DNA of 64,000 bases from CAIQQQ01 sp040399685 (GTDB lineage: Bacteria > Pseudomonadota > Alphaproteobacteria > Acetobacterales > Acetobacteraceae). The position numbers were made by a program, and so were the translations under genes. The DNA is taken from positions 1-64,000 of the forward strand of contig JBBART010000005.1 in assembly GCA_040399685.1 (NCBI GenBank), read 5' to 3'. Below are positions 50,105 to 57,742 of this stretch, in pieces (the first letter of the stretch is position 1; the number at the start of each line of letters is the position of its first letter). Under the pieces are notes generated by a model that saw nothing but the letters and a program-made list of their open reading frames with translations, searched no databases and was not told the origin of the DNA.

Positions 50105-50666
50105 CGTGGCGGGCGCCGCGGGCCTCGGTGTCCAGCGCCAGCCAGTCGGTCAGTTGCTCCATGACGCGCCGGGTGGGGAAGGACAGGTCCAGTGCGAGCG
50201 CCTCGGCCACGCCATACCAGCGCAGGTCCTCCAATTCGCCGGAGCCGGCGAGGGTGCCGTGTACCAGATCGGCGTCGATGATCAGGAAGCGGGCATCGAA
50301 GCGGATGGGGCGGCCGGCGGGGGTGATGGCGCGGCAGAGATAGTCCAGGCCGGACAGGTCTGACGGGATGCCGAGATGCAGGCCGGTTTCCTCCTCCAGT
50401 TCGCGGGCTGCGGCGTATGCCAGGGCGTGGCCTGATACCGCGTTGGCGCCGGTGGCCAGTCGCGTCAGGACATGCGGCGGCGCTGGGCGGTGGACCGTGG
50501 CCGTGGCGTCCTCCGGATCGACGGCACCGCCAGGGAAGACCAGGTGGTTGGGCATGAATTTGTGGCCGGCGCCGCGCATGCCCATCAGAACCTGGGTCTC
50601 GGCGGTCGGACCGCGCAGCAAAAGCAGGCTGGCGGCGTCGCGCACCGCCGGGTGTGTCTCGGACAT
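50064..50666 (-). CDS. NUDIX hydrolase
   Basis: A 200-aa protein with a NUDIX box: Gly-Gly-Ala-Val-Asp near residue 47, then Ala-Ala-Arg-Glu-Leu-Glu-Glu-Glu-Thr-Gly near 87-96, with a long insertion between. It resembles the NUDT8/19-type enzymes. Its last 41 bases overlap the convergent metallo-hydrolase gene. Confidence 0.8.
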   Translation of the reverse strand: MSETHPAVRDAASLLLLRGPTAETQVLMGMRGAGHKFMPNHLVFPGGAVDPEDATATVHRPAPPHVLTRLATGANAVSGHALAYAAARELEEETGLHLGIPSDLSGLDYLCRAITPAGRPIRFDARFLIIDADLVHGTLAGSGELEDLRWYGVAEALALDLSFPTRRVMEQLTDWLALDTEARGARHVTPTLRDRQWHLE

Positions 50667-50745
50667 CTTTGGTCTCCTTCAGCCCGCAGCCTTGCCGCAC
50701 CGCTTCTGTTGCGCAAGGGTTGTGGACGCCACGCCAGGATTGTTC

Positions 50746-51810
50746 ATGACCGTTATTTCACCTGTCGCCACCCACCTTGCCCAGATCGCTGCGATTTTGC
50801 GTGGGTGGGGCATGCCGGCCTCCCAGGCAGGCGAGACGGCCGAGATCCTGGGCTATGCCGACCTGCACGGCATCGACAGTCACGGCATGTCCATGCTGCC
50901 GCCCTATGCCGTGTGGCGGCGCGAAGGGCGGCTGGATCTGGCGGCGGTGCCGCGGGTTTTGAAGGAGACGCCGGTCTCGGCGTTGGTCGATGGCGGTGGC
51001 GGGCTGGGCCAGGTGCCGGGCGCGTTCGCGATGCGTCTGGCGGTGGCGAAGGCACGGATATCCGGCATTGGCGTGGTGGTGGTGCGCAACACCTCGCATT
51101 TTGGGGCCTGCGGCTATTACGGGCGGATTGCGGCTGAGGCCGGGATGATCGGCATGGTGTCCACCAGCGCATCCGGCGTGCGGGTGGCGCCGACGGGCGG
51201 GGCGGCGGCGCGGCTTGGCACCGATCCATGGTGTTTCGCCGCGCCCGGTGAGCCGGGGCGGCCGTTCCTGCTGGATATGGCGACAACCACCGTGGCGTTT
51301 GGCCGGGTGCGCAACAAGGCCAATGAGACGATGGCAACGCCGGATGGCTGGGTGCTGGATGCGCAGGGCCAGCCCAGCACCGATCCCACCGATGTGACCG
51401 ATCGGGGCGGGTTTTTGACCTCGCTTGGCGGCACGCCGGAGAATTCCAGCCACAAGGGCTACGGGCTGGCGATGATGGCCGACATTCTGGCGGCTGGTCT
51501 GGCGGGGGAGAGCTTTCCGTCGGACCCGGCCCATGCGCGCGGCGAGCGCATCGGGCTGGCGCATTTCTTCCTGGCGATGGACCCCGGCCTGTTCCGCGAG
51601 AACGCTGATTTCGAGGCCGATGTGGCGCGGTTTTCCGACGCCATGCGTGAGACGCCACCGCTGGACCCGGCAAAACCGGTGCTGGTGGCCGGTGATCCGG
51701 AGCGCGCCATGGCGGCGCATCGGCTGGCGCACGGAATTCCTGTGGGTGACGGGCTGCGGGCGCAGATCGCAGCGCTGGCGCGCGAATCGGGCGCGGACTG
51801 GCTGTTGTGA
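50746..51810 (+). CDS. Ldh-family (malate/lactate/ureidoglycolate) dehydrogenase
   Basis: A 354-aa NAD(P)-dependent oxidoreductase from ATG 50746. Motifs: Asp-Ser-His-Gly-Met near residue 45, Arg-Asn-Thr-Ser-His-Phe-Gly-Ala-Cys-Gly-Tyr-Tyr near 115, and Ser-His-Lys-Gly-Tyr-Gly-Leu near 235. It reduces or oxidises 2-hydroxy acids; the substrate is not decided. The end overlaps the nucleoside transporter start by 4 bases, so the pair is an operon. Confidence 0.85.
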   Translation: MTVISPVATHLAQIAAILRGWGMPASQAGETAEILGYADLHGIDSHGMSMLPPYAVWRREGRLDLAAVPRVLKETPVSALVDGGGGLGQVPGAFAMRLAVAKARISGIGVVVVRNTSHFGACGYYGRIAAEAGMIGMVSTSASGVRVAPTGGAAARLGTDPWCFAAPGEPGRPFLLDMATTTVAFGRVRNKANETMATPDGWVLDAQGQPSTDPTDVTDRGGFLTSLGGTPENSSHKGYGLAMMADILAAGLAGESFPSDPAHARGERIGLAHFFLAMDPGLFRENADFEADVARFSDAMRETPPLDPAKPVLVAGDPERAMAAHRLAHGIPVGDGLRAQIAALARESGADWLL

Positions 51811-53045
51811 TCGGGCTCCTTGGCATAGCGGTTCTGCTGGGCGTTGCGTATCTGTGCAGCGAGGACCGCAAGGGCATCCGGCTCCGCACCGTGATGGGCG
51901 GGGTGGGGCTGCAACTGGCGCTGGCTGTGGTGCTGCTGGGTTTCGCGCCGGCGCGTCAGGCGATGCTGGGGTTGAACCATGCTGTCGATGGGTTGCAGGC
52001 GGCGACCGATGCCGGCACCGGTTTTGTGTTCGGCTATCTGGGCGGTGGGGCGTTGCCGTTTCTGGAAACACGGCAGGGCGCGTCGTTCATCCTGGCGTTC
52101 AAGGTGTTGCCGTTGGTACTGACGATCTCGGCGATTTCGGCCCTGCTGGTGCATTGGGGCGTGTTGCAGGCGCTGATGCGCGGCTTTGCCTGGCTGTTGC
52201 GGGGCACGTTGGGGTTGGGCGGGGCGCTGTCGCTGGGGGCGGCGGTGCATGTGTTCGTGGGCATGACCGAGGCGCCGCTGCTGATCCGCCCGTGGTTGGG
52301 GCGGATGCAGCGCGGCGAGATTTTCGCGCTCATGTCTTGCGGCATGGCGGGTATCGCCGGCACGGTGATGGTGATCTATGCGGCGATGCTGGGGCCGGTG
52401 ATTCCGGATGCGCTGGGCAGTATTTTATCGGCGGCGATCATCTCCACCCCGGCGGCGCTGGCGGTGGCGGCGATCATGATCCCGTTCGGCGATCCCGGGC
52501 CGGATGAGAGCCGGCTGATATTGGTCGATCCTCCGCGCAGTGCATTGGATGCGGTCGTGCGCGGCACCGCCGACGGGATGGCGCCGCTGGTGGGCATTGC
52601 CACCATGCTGCTGGTGTCTGTCACGCTGGTGGCGTTGGTGAACATGGCGCTGGGGCACCTGCCGGATGTGATGGGCGCTCCGGTTTCGCTGGAGCGGCTG
52701 GCGAGCCTGCCGTTTCGGCCGGTGATGTGGCTGATCGGGGTGCCGTGGGCGGAAACGGCCGTGGCCGGGTCGTTGATGGGCACCAAGACGATTTTGAACG
52801 AATTCGTGGCGTATCTGCACTTGGCCGCGTTGCCGCCTGAGGCGCTGTCGCCACGGTCGCGGCTGATCATGACCTATGCGCTTTGCGGGTTCGCCAATCT
52901 GGCCAGCGTGGGCATTCTGGTGGGCGGGATGGGGGCGATGGTGCCGGAGCGCAAGCACGAGATCACGGCGCTGGGGATGCGCTCGCTGGTGTCCGGCACG
53001 ATTGCCACGTGCATGAGCGGCGCATGGGCGGGCATGTTGGGATAG
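51807..53045 (+). CDS. Concentrative nucleoside transporter (NupC family)
   Basis: A 412-aa membrane protein from GTG 51807, overlapping the dehydrogenase stop. It is rich in membrane helices and has the CNT signature Gly-Met-Thr-Glu-Ala-Pro-Leu-Leu-Ile-Arg-Pro near residue 150 and Thr-Lys-Thr-Ile-Leu-Asn-Glu-Phe-Val-Ala-Tyr near 325. It imports nucleosides with protons or sodium. Confidence 0.9.
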   Translation: MIGLLGIAVLLGVAYLCSEDRKGIRLRTVMGGVGLQLALAVVLLGFAPARQAMLGLNHAVDGLQAATDAGTGFVFGYLGGGALPFLETRQGASFILAFKVLPLVLTISAISALLVHWGVLQALMRGFAWLLRGTLGLGGALSLGAAVHVFVGMTEAPLLIRPWLGRMQRGEIFALMSCGMAGIAGTVMVIYAAMLGPVIPDALGSILSAAIISTPAALAVAAIMIPFGDPGPDESRLILVDPPRSALDAVVRGTADGMAPLVGIATMLLVSVTLVALVNMALGHLPDVMGAPVSLERLASLPFRPVMWLIGVPWAETAVAGSLMGTKTILNEFVAYLHLAALPPEALSPRSRLIMTYALCGFANLASVGILVGGMGAMVPERKHEITALGMRSLVSGTIATCMSGAWAGMLG

Positions 53046-53136
53046 GTTGGACCTTGCGTTGCGCGCCCTCTGGCGGCTATACGCGCGTCTTCGCATGGCC
53101 GGTCGGGATCGGTTGTGCCACAGGAGCTTGCAGACC

Positions 53137-53376
53137 ATGAAGCCGGGCATTCACCCCCAATACCACTACGTGACCATCATCCTCACCGATGGCACAGAAT
53201 ACCGCACGCGCACCTGCGCGGGCAAAGAAGGCGAAGTGATGCGCCTGGACATCGATCCGAAGTCGCATCCGGCGTGGACCGGCGTGCAGCGTGTGATGGA
53301 CACCGGCGGCCAGATCGCCAAGTTCAACCGCAAGTTTGCTGGCCTCGGCGCCAAGAAGGTCGAAGCAGCTTCGTAA
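53137..53376 (+). CDS. rpmE: 50S ribosomal protein bL31
   Basis: A 79-aa protein from ATG 53137. The N-terminus Met-Lys-Pro-Gly-Ile-His-Pro and the middle Asp-Ile-Asp-Pro-Lys-Ser-His-Pro-Ala-Trp-Thr-Gly, followed by Gly-Gln-Ile-Ala-Lys-Phe, are bL31 signatures. No Cys-X-X-Cys zinc pair is seen, so it is the zinc-free type. A strong terminator follows. Confidence 0.93.
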   Translation: MKPGIHPQYHYVTIILTDGTEYRTRTCAGKEGEVMRLDIDPKSHPAWTGVQRVMDTGGQIAKFNRKFAGLGAKKVEAAS

Positions 53377-53400
53377 TTCGCATATCTGCCTTGCCTTCAG

Positions 53401-53436
53401 AAAACGCCGTCCCCTTGAACAAGGGGGCGGCGTTTT
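53401..53436. terminator. Terminator after rpmE
   Basis: A near-perfect 17-bp stem, AAAACGCCGTCCCCTTG (53401-53417) with CAAGGGGGCGGCGTTTT (53420-53436), flanked by A and T runs so it works in either direction. Confidence 0.88.
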
Positions 53437-53439
53437 CCA

Positions 53440-53544
53440 TTTGTGCTGTGTCCGAGGTGCCCAATGGGGCTTCGGGGACTTGAGGCGCCGGCCCGGTTGG
53501 GCGGTGCCGATCGATCCTTGCTTCACGAAGAAGGTGATAAAACG
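53440..53544 (+). promoter_or_regulatory. ROSE-like RNA thermometer before hsp20
   Basis: The 5' leader of the Hsp20 gene folds into successive hairpins: GCCC-GGGGC near 53460, a GC-rich stem near 53483-53507, and a final one in which CCTT, a bulged G and CTTC (53516-53524) pair with GAAGAAGG (53527-53534). That last strand is the Shine-Dalgarno, 10 bases before ATG 53545. The TTGCT word with a bulged G opposite the ribosome site is the ROSE hallmark, so heat would melt it and allow translation. Confidence 0.72.
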
Positions 53545-54000
53545 ATGAACGCTCTCAATCTGTCTCCCCTGTTCCGCACCGCCATCGGCTTTGACCGCTT
53601 GGCGCAGATGGCCGACAACGCGGCTGCGGCGGATCAGTCCTATCCCCCTTACAACATTGAGAAAAACGGCGATGACAGCTATCGCCTGACGATGGCGGTG
53701 GCCGGTTTTGGTCCCGATGACATCGAACTGACGGTCAAGGAAAACACGTTGCTGATCACGGGCCGCGTGGCGCCTGAGGCGGAGAAGGCCGAACTTCTCT
53801 ATCGCGGCATTGCTGGCCGGGCGTTTGAGCGCCGGTTCGTGTTGGCGGACCACATCGTGGTGGATGGCGCCGATCTCAAGAACGGCTTGTTGGCCGTGGG
53901 CCTCAAGCGGGTTGTGCCTGAGGCGATGAAGCCACGGCGCATTCCGGTCAACGGCGCTGCCAATGCCAATGACGGCAAGCAGCAGATCGAAGCCGCCTGA
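53545..54000 (+). CDS. Small heat-shock protein (Hsp20/IbpA-like)
   Basis: A 151-aa chaperone of the alpha-crystallin family from ATG 53545. N-terminus Leu-Phe-Arg-Thr-Ala-Ile-Gly-Phe-Asp-Arg, then Tyr-Pro-Pro-Tyr-Asn-Ile, Val-Ala-Gly-Phe, and the closing Gly-Leu-Leu-Ala-Val-Gly-Leu-Lys-Arg-Val. It holds unfolded proteins under heat. Likely controlled by the ROSE leader upstream and ended by the hairpin at 54006. Confidence 0.9.
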   Translation: MNALNLSPLFRTAIGFDRLAQMADNAAAADQSYPPYNIEKNGDDSYRLTMAVAGFGPDDIELTVKENTLLITGRVAPEAEKAELLYRGIAGRAFERRFVLADHIVVDGADLKNGLLAVGLKRVVPEAMKPRRIPVNGAANANDGKQQIEAA

Positions 54001-54005
54001 GCCAA

Positions 54006-54030
54006 GGGGGGAAGGGGCTTCCTTCCCCCC
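54006..54030 (+). terminator. Hairpin after hsp20
   Basis: A perfect 10-bp stem, GGGGGGAAGG (54006-54015) with CCTTCCCCCC (54021-54030) and a 5-nt loop, six bases after the hsp20 stop. Only a weak T tract follows (TGTT), so termination may be partial. Confidence 0.75.
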
Positions 54031-54042
54031 TGTTCTCGGCGG

Positions 54043-54240
54043 TTATTCCGGTTTGATGCGGAAAAAGGCCTCAGCTGCATCGCGGCTGCGGCCTTTTTTG
54101 TCGATGTCGGCTTCGACTCGCGTGATCTCTTCCTGCAGTTCGCAAATATATTCGCGCAGTTCGGCAATCCCGAGGCGGTCGAGAGGCAGTTTGGTCAAGC
54201 GGGTGGGGTGGGGCGGGGGCGTGTCGTCATCAAAGTTCAT
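54043..54240 (-). CDS. DUF1192-family small protein
   Basis: A 65-aa protein from ATG 54240. The pattern Leu-Arg-Glu-Tyr-Ile-Cys-Glu-Leu-Gln-Glu-Glu-Ile and Arg-Val-Glu-Ala-Asp-Ile, ending in a helix with Ala-Glu-Ala-Phe-Phe, marks DUF1192. Widespread in alphaproteobacteria, of unknown function. Converges on hsp20. Confidence 0.85.
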   Translation of the reverse strand: MNFDDDTPPPHPTRLTKLPLDRLGIAELREYICELQEEITRVEADIDKKGRSRDAAEAFFRIKPE

Positions 54241-54370
54241 CAAAATTCTCCATGCATTCAGCGTATGGGCGCATTGTGCTGCTTGACCGGCGTCTCTGGC
54301 GGGGTCCATATCGCGAGCTTTCCCGCGTCCGCTCCCCAATGGGCCAGCGATGTTACGCGTGGCCAGAAAG

Positions 54371-54958
54371 ATGGATGCCATGACCCTGCCGCTGATGCCA
54401 AAAGCCACCGCCGTGTGGCTGATCGAAAAGACCGCGCTGACCTTCACGCAGATTGCCGATTTCTGCGGGATGCATCCGCTCGAGGTCCAGGCCATCGCCG
54501 ACGGCGAAGTGGCGCAGGGCATCGTCGGCTATGATCCGGTGGTCAATATTCAGGTCACCGCCGCCGAGATCAAGCGCTGCGAGGCCAACGAAGAGTTGCG
54601 CTTGAAACTGCTGGCACCGGCCATGCCGCCGCCGAAGAAGGGGCGTGGCGCACGTTATACCCCTGTGGCCAAGCGAAATGATCGCCCGGACGGCATCGCC
54701 TTCCTGCTGCGCAACTATCCGCAGTTGAGCGAGGCCCAGGTTGGCAAGCTCATGGGCACCACCAAGGACACCATTCAGAAGGTGCGGGATCGGACGCATT
54801 GGAACTCGGCCAACATCAAGCCGCGTGATCCGGTCATTCTGGGCCTGTGCTCGCAGACGGATCTGAACGATTCGATCAACCAGGCCAATGATCGCCTGGC
54901 GCGTGAAGGCCGGGCCGTGCCGCCGCCGCCGATGCCTGAGGCCGACGAGGCCGCTTGA
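54371..54958 (+). CDS. trcR: DUF1013 cell-cycle transcriptional regulator TrcR
   Basis: A 195-aa protein from ATG 54371 (54380 is an alternative; an upstream ATG at 54350 is not preferred). It has the DUF1013 N-terminal signature: Pro-Leu-Met-Pro-Lys-Ala-Thr-Ala-Val-Trp-Leu-Ile-Glu, a DNA-binding-like Phe-Cys-Gly-Met-His, and a central Gly-Thr-Thr-Lys-Asp-Thr-Ile-Gln-Lys-Val-Arg-Asp-Arg-Thr-His-Trp. The family occurs through alphaproteobacteria and is named TrcR. Confidence 0.8.
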   Translation: MDAMTLPLMPKATAVWLIEKTALTFTQIADFCGMHPLEVQAIADGEVAQGIVGYDPVVNIQVTAAEIKRCEANEELRLKLLAPAMPPPKKGRGARYTPVAKRNDRPDGIAFLLRNYPQLSEAQVGKLMGTTKDTIQKVRDRTHWNSANIKPRDPVILGLCSQTDLNDSINQANDRLAREGRAVPPPPMPEADEAA

Positions 54959-54970
54959 TCTTTAAGGGGT

Positions 54971-55013
54971 GCAGGGGGCTTTCGCCCCCTGCTGAATTCA
55001 GGGCTTTGCCCTG
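54971..55013. terminator. Double hairpin after trcR
   Basis: Two adjacent perfect stems: GCAGGGGGC with GCCCCCTGC (54971-54992), then CAGGGC-TTT-GCCCTG (54999-55013). No long T-run follows either. The two-stem unit looks like a repeated intergenic element and sits between convergent genes trcR and the DUF465 gene, so it can serve both. Confidence 0.6.
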
Positions 55014-55023
55014 GACGCGCTCC

Positions 55024-55197
55024 TCAAGCCTCCGTGGTTTTCAACCGGGCTATTTCTTCCTTGAGGCGCAGCTTCTCGAGTTTTAATTTTGCCAGTGTGT
55101 CGTTATCTGGTCGCGGACGATGGTCTTCGTCGTTGATCTTGATATCCAGGCTGGCATGACGGGTCTTGAGACTCTCGAGACGGGACTGCAGGCTCAT
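55024..55197 (-). CDS. DUF465 (YdcH-like) small protein
   Basis: A 57-aa helical protein from ATG 55197 with Leu-Glu-Ser-Leu-Lys-Thr-Arg-His-Ala-Ser-Leu-Asp and Leu-Lys-Leu-Glu-Lys-Leu-Arg-Leu-Lys-Glu-Glu-Ile-Ala, the DUF465 coiled-coil hairpin. It lies divergent from a second DUF465 protein at 55368. The function is unknown. Confidence 0.85.
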   Translation of the reverse strand: MSLQSRLESLKTRHASLDIKINDEDHRPRPDNDTLAKLKLEKLRLKEEIARLKTTEA

Positions 55198-55367
55198 GGT
55201 GCCTCCTGTTCGCGTTTGGCGCTCAGCAATTTGCGCCTTTAAAGCGTAACGCGAATGGGGTGGCGGACGCCATGGCAAACGTTGCAGCCGGGATTGCTGC
55301 CAAGGGGTTTGTGATGAGCTTTGACTCGCTATTGTGTGGCCTCCTCGATGTGTGACGGGATCTTTGG

Positions 55368-55571
55368 ATGCTGACCGACCGCGACTCACTTTTGCGTAAG
55401 CTGCACGAACTGCGCAGCGAGCACCGGGACCTGGACACCGTCATTGCCCGTGCGGCCGAGAGCGGTCCGCTGGACCAGTTGCATGCGGTTCGGCTCAAAA
55501 AGCGGAAATTGTTGTTGAAGGATGAGATTGCGTGGCTGGAGTCCAGACTGATACCGGATTCGATCGCGTGA
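55368..55571 (+). CDS. Second DUF465 (YdcH-like) small protein, before purE
   Basis: A 67-aa protein with Leu-His-Glu-Leu-Arg-Ser-Glu-His-Arg-Asp-Leu-Asp and Leu-Lys-Lys-Arg-Lys-Leu-Leu-Leu-Lys-Asp-Glu-Ile, the same fold as its divergent neighbour. The stop overlaps the purE start (GTGA at 55568-55571), so it forms an operon with purE-purK. Two DUF465 genes back to back suggest an old duplication. Confidence 0.85.
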   Translation: MLTDRDSLLRKLHELRSEHRDLDTVIARAAESGPLDQLHAVRLKKRKLLLKDEIAWLESRLIPDSIA

Positions 55572-56053
55572 GCGAGGCGCCGTTGGTGGGGGTCATCATG
55601 GGCAGCCAGTCCGATTGGGTGACCATGGAGCATACCGCACGGGTTCTCACCGAACTGGAGATTGCCCACGAGGTGCGCATTGTCTCCGCACACCGCACGC
55701 CGGATAGATTGGTGGAATACGCCCGCACGGCGCGCGATCGCGGGCTGCGGGTGATTGTGGCCGGGGCCGGCGGGGCGGCGCATCTGCCGGGGATGGCGGC
55801 GGCGCTGACGGCGTTGCCGGTTCTGGGCGTTCCGGTGGAAAGCCACGCCTTGAAGGGCATGGACAGCCTGCTGTCGATTGTGCAGATGCCAGCCGGCATT
55901 CCGGTGGCCACGCTCGCGATCGGCAAGGCGGGTGCGGTGAACGCCGCCCTGCTGGCTGCGGCGATCCTGGCCGGCACCGACGCGGCGCTGGCGGGGCGGC
56001 TGGACGCATTCCGTGCGGCGCAGACCGAGGCTGTGGCCCAGTTTCCACAATGA
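55568..56053 (+). CDS. purE: N5-carboxyaminoimidazole ribonucleotide mutase PurE
   Basis: A 161-aa class I PurE from GTG 55568. It has Met-Gly-Ser-Gln-Ser-Asp-Trp near residue 11, Ser-Ala-His-Arg-Thr-Pro near 43, and Gly-Ala-Gly-Gly-Ala-Ala-His-Leu-Pro-Gly. It converts N5-CAIR to CAIR in purine synthesis. An earlier start at 55532 lies inside the DUF465 gene and is less likely. It overlaps purK by 4 bases. Confidence 0.93.
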   Translation: MSEAPLVGVIMGSQSDWVTMEHTARVLTELEIAHEVRIVSAHRTPDRLVEYARTARDRGLRVIVAGAGGAAHLPGMAAALTALPVLGVPVESHALKGMDSLLSIVQMPAGIPVATLAIGKAGAVNAALLAAAILAGTDAALAGRLDAFRAAQTEAVAQFPQ

Positions 56054-57198
56054 CCGATTTCACAGGCGCGGCGTTGCCGCCGAACAGCACCATCGGCATC
56101 GTCGGTGGTGGCCAGTTGGGGCGCATGTCGGCCTTGGCCGCAGCCCGGCTGGGGTATCGCTGCCATATCCTGACACCGGAGATCGACAGTCCGGCTGGGC
56201 AGGTGAGTGCTGGCGTCACGTTGGGCGACTATGAGGACGCCGAGGCGCTGCGCGCCTTCGCCGCCTGTGTGGATGTCATCACGTTCGAGTTTGAGAATGT
56301 GTCGGCTGAGGGGCTGGATCTGTTGGCGTCGCTGCGACCGGTGCGGCCGGGGGCTTCGGTGCTGCGGATCAGCCAGGATCGGCTGGCCGAAAAGACGTTT
56401 CTGAACGCCGCTGGCGCGCCCACGGCGCCGTGGCAGCTGGTGGAAAGTCTGGAGCAGTTGGAGGCGGCGGTGGCCGAACTCGGCTTTCCGGCGATCCTCA
56501 AGACCACACGGCTTGGCTATGACGGCAAGGGCCAGGCGATGCTGCGCGGGCCGGACGATTTGGCGCAGGCCTTTGCGACCTTGGCGCCGCGCCCGCTGGT
56601 TCTGGAGGGGTTTGTCGATTTCGCCTGCGAGATCAGCGTTGTGGTCGCGCGCGGCGTGGACGGCGATGTGTCGGCGTTCGACGTGGTGGAAAACAGCCAC
56701 CGCGATCATATTCTGGACGTGACGCTGGCGCCGGCCCGGATTGGGGTGGAACTGGCCGAGCAGGCGCAGGCGCTGGCCATTCGCGTGGCCGAACGGCTGG
56801 AATTGGTGGGCCTGCTGGCGGTGGAGATGTTCGTCACCTCCGATGGCCGTGTGCTGATCAACGAAATCGCCCCGCGGCCGCATAATTCCGGGCATTGGAC
56901 CATGGATGCCTGTCTGGCCAGCCAGTTCGAAATGCATATCCGCGCGGTGGCCGGATTGTCGTTGCCGGCGGCCGTGCGGCATTCGGATGCGGTGATGAAG
57001 AATCTGGTGGGCGAGGTCGAGACGGCTTTGTGGCCAGAGATTTTGGCGACACCCGGCTTGATTCCGCATTTGTATGGCAAGGCCGAGGCGCGTCCGGGCC
57101 GCAAGATGGGGCATGTGACGCGGCTGTTCCCGCGCGGCGCATTGCCGGGGCCGTTTGGCGTGGCGGATGCGCTAGGGCCGTTGCGGCCGGGATCGTAG
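56050..57198 (+). CDS. purK: 5-(carboxyamino)imidazole ribonucleotide synthase PurK
   Basis: A 382-aa ATP-grasp enzyme. Opening Gly-Ile-Val-Gly-Gly-Gly-Gln-Leu-Gly-Arg-Met, Gln-Asp-Arg, Lys-Thr-Phe-Leu, and the catalytic block Ile-Asn-Glu-Ile-Ala-Pro-Arg-Pro-His-Asn-Ser-Gly-His are diagnostic. It carboxylates AIR with bicarbonate and ATP and feeds PurE. Its last 27 bases overlap the convergent gene. Confidence 0.94.
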   Translation: MTDFTGAALPPNSTIGIVGGGQLGRMSALAAARLGYRCHILTPEIDSPAGQVSAGVTLGDYEDAEALRAFAACVDVITFEFENVSAEGLDLLASLRPVRPGASVLRISQDRLAEKTFLNAAGAPTAPWQLVESLEQLEAAVAELGFPAILKTTRLGYDGKGQAMLRGPDDLAQAFATLAPRPLVLEGFVDFACEISVVVARGVDGDVSAFDVVENSHRDHILDVTLAPARIGVELAEQAQALAIRVAERLELVGLLAVEMFVTSDGRVLINEIAPRPHNSGHWTMDACLASQFEMHIRAVAGLSLPAAVRHSDAVMKNLVGEVETALWPEILATPGLIPHLYGKAEARPGRKMGHVTRLFPRGALPGPFGVADALGPLRPGS

Positions 57199-57741
57199 CG
57201 TCGCGAGGCAAAGTTCGAAGGCGCCAAACTCCGTCCAGTGTTCGTCATCCGGGCAGTTGGGGTGGCGAATGAGCACGCCGCCGCTGGCCGCGATCGCGGA
57301 ATCGATCATGAGATTGTCGGCCAGAGGGCCGAAATTTTCGACCTGCATGCCGTTATCGTCGATGTCGCCGGAATCGTCGTCCATGTTCAGGAATGCGCGG
57401 GTTCGGGTGGTGAAGCTGGTGTGGCTGTTGGTCCAGCCATACACCGGCCGGCCGAGGGCGCGCATGTAGCCAAGTTCGAACACCGTGCCGACATCGGCGG
57501 ATGGGCCGCGAAACGGCGTGAGGTTGGCCACAAGGGCTGCGCAGGAGGCGATATGCGCCTCGTTGCGCCGCGCGATGCGGTAGGGCTCGTGCAGGCCTGC
57601 CCAGGCTTCCGGCTCATGCGCCAATGCGTCGAGTGGCGAGACCCCCACCAGCCCGTGCTTCGTGCACAGCGCCTTCAGCACGGCCGCACGTTCGTGCGGA
57701 TCGGGCATGAAGACGTCGGGGCCGGCGAGGTAGACGCGCAT
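57172..57741 (-). CDS. Nucleoside 2-deoxyribosyltransferase-like protein
   Basis: A 189-aa protein. It opens with Val-Tyr-Leu-Ala-Gly-Pro-Asp-Val-Phe near residue 4, the family's nucleotide-binding start, followed by Asn-Leu-Thr-Pro-Phe-Arg-Gly and Asp-Val-Gly-Thr-Val-Phe-Glu-Leu-Gly-Tyr, containing the catalytic Glu. It may exchange bases between deoxynucleosides for salvage, which fits its place beside purEK. Overlaps purK by 27 bases, tail to tail. Confidence 0.8.
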   Translation of the reverse strand: MRVYLAGPDVFMPDPHERAAVLKALCTKHGLVGVSPLDALAHEPEAWAGLHEPYRIARRNEAHIASCAALVANLTPFRGPSADVGTVFELGYMRALGRPVYGWTNSHTSFTTRTRAFLNMDDDSGDIDDNGMQVENFGPLADNLMIDSAIAASGGVLIRHPNCPDDEHWTEFGAFELCLATLRSRPQRP

Positions 57742-57742
57742 G

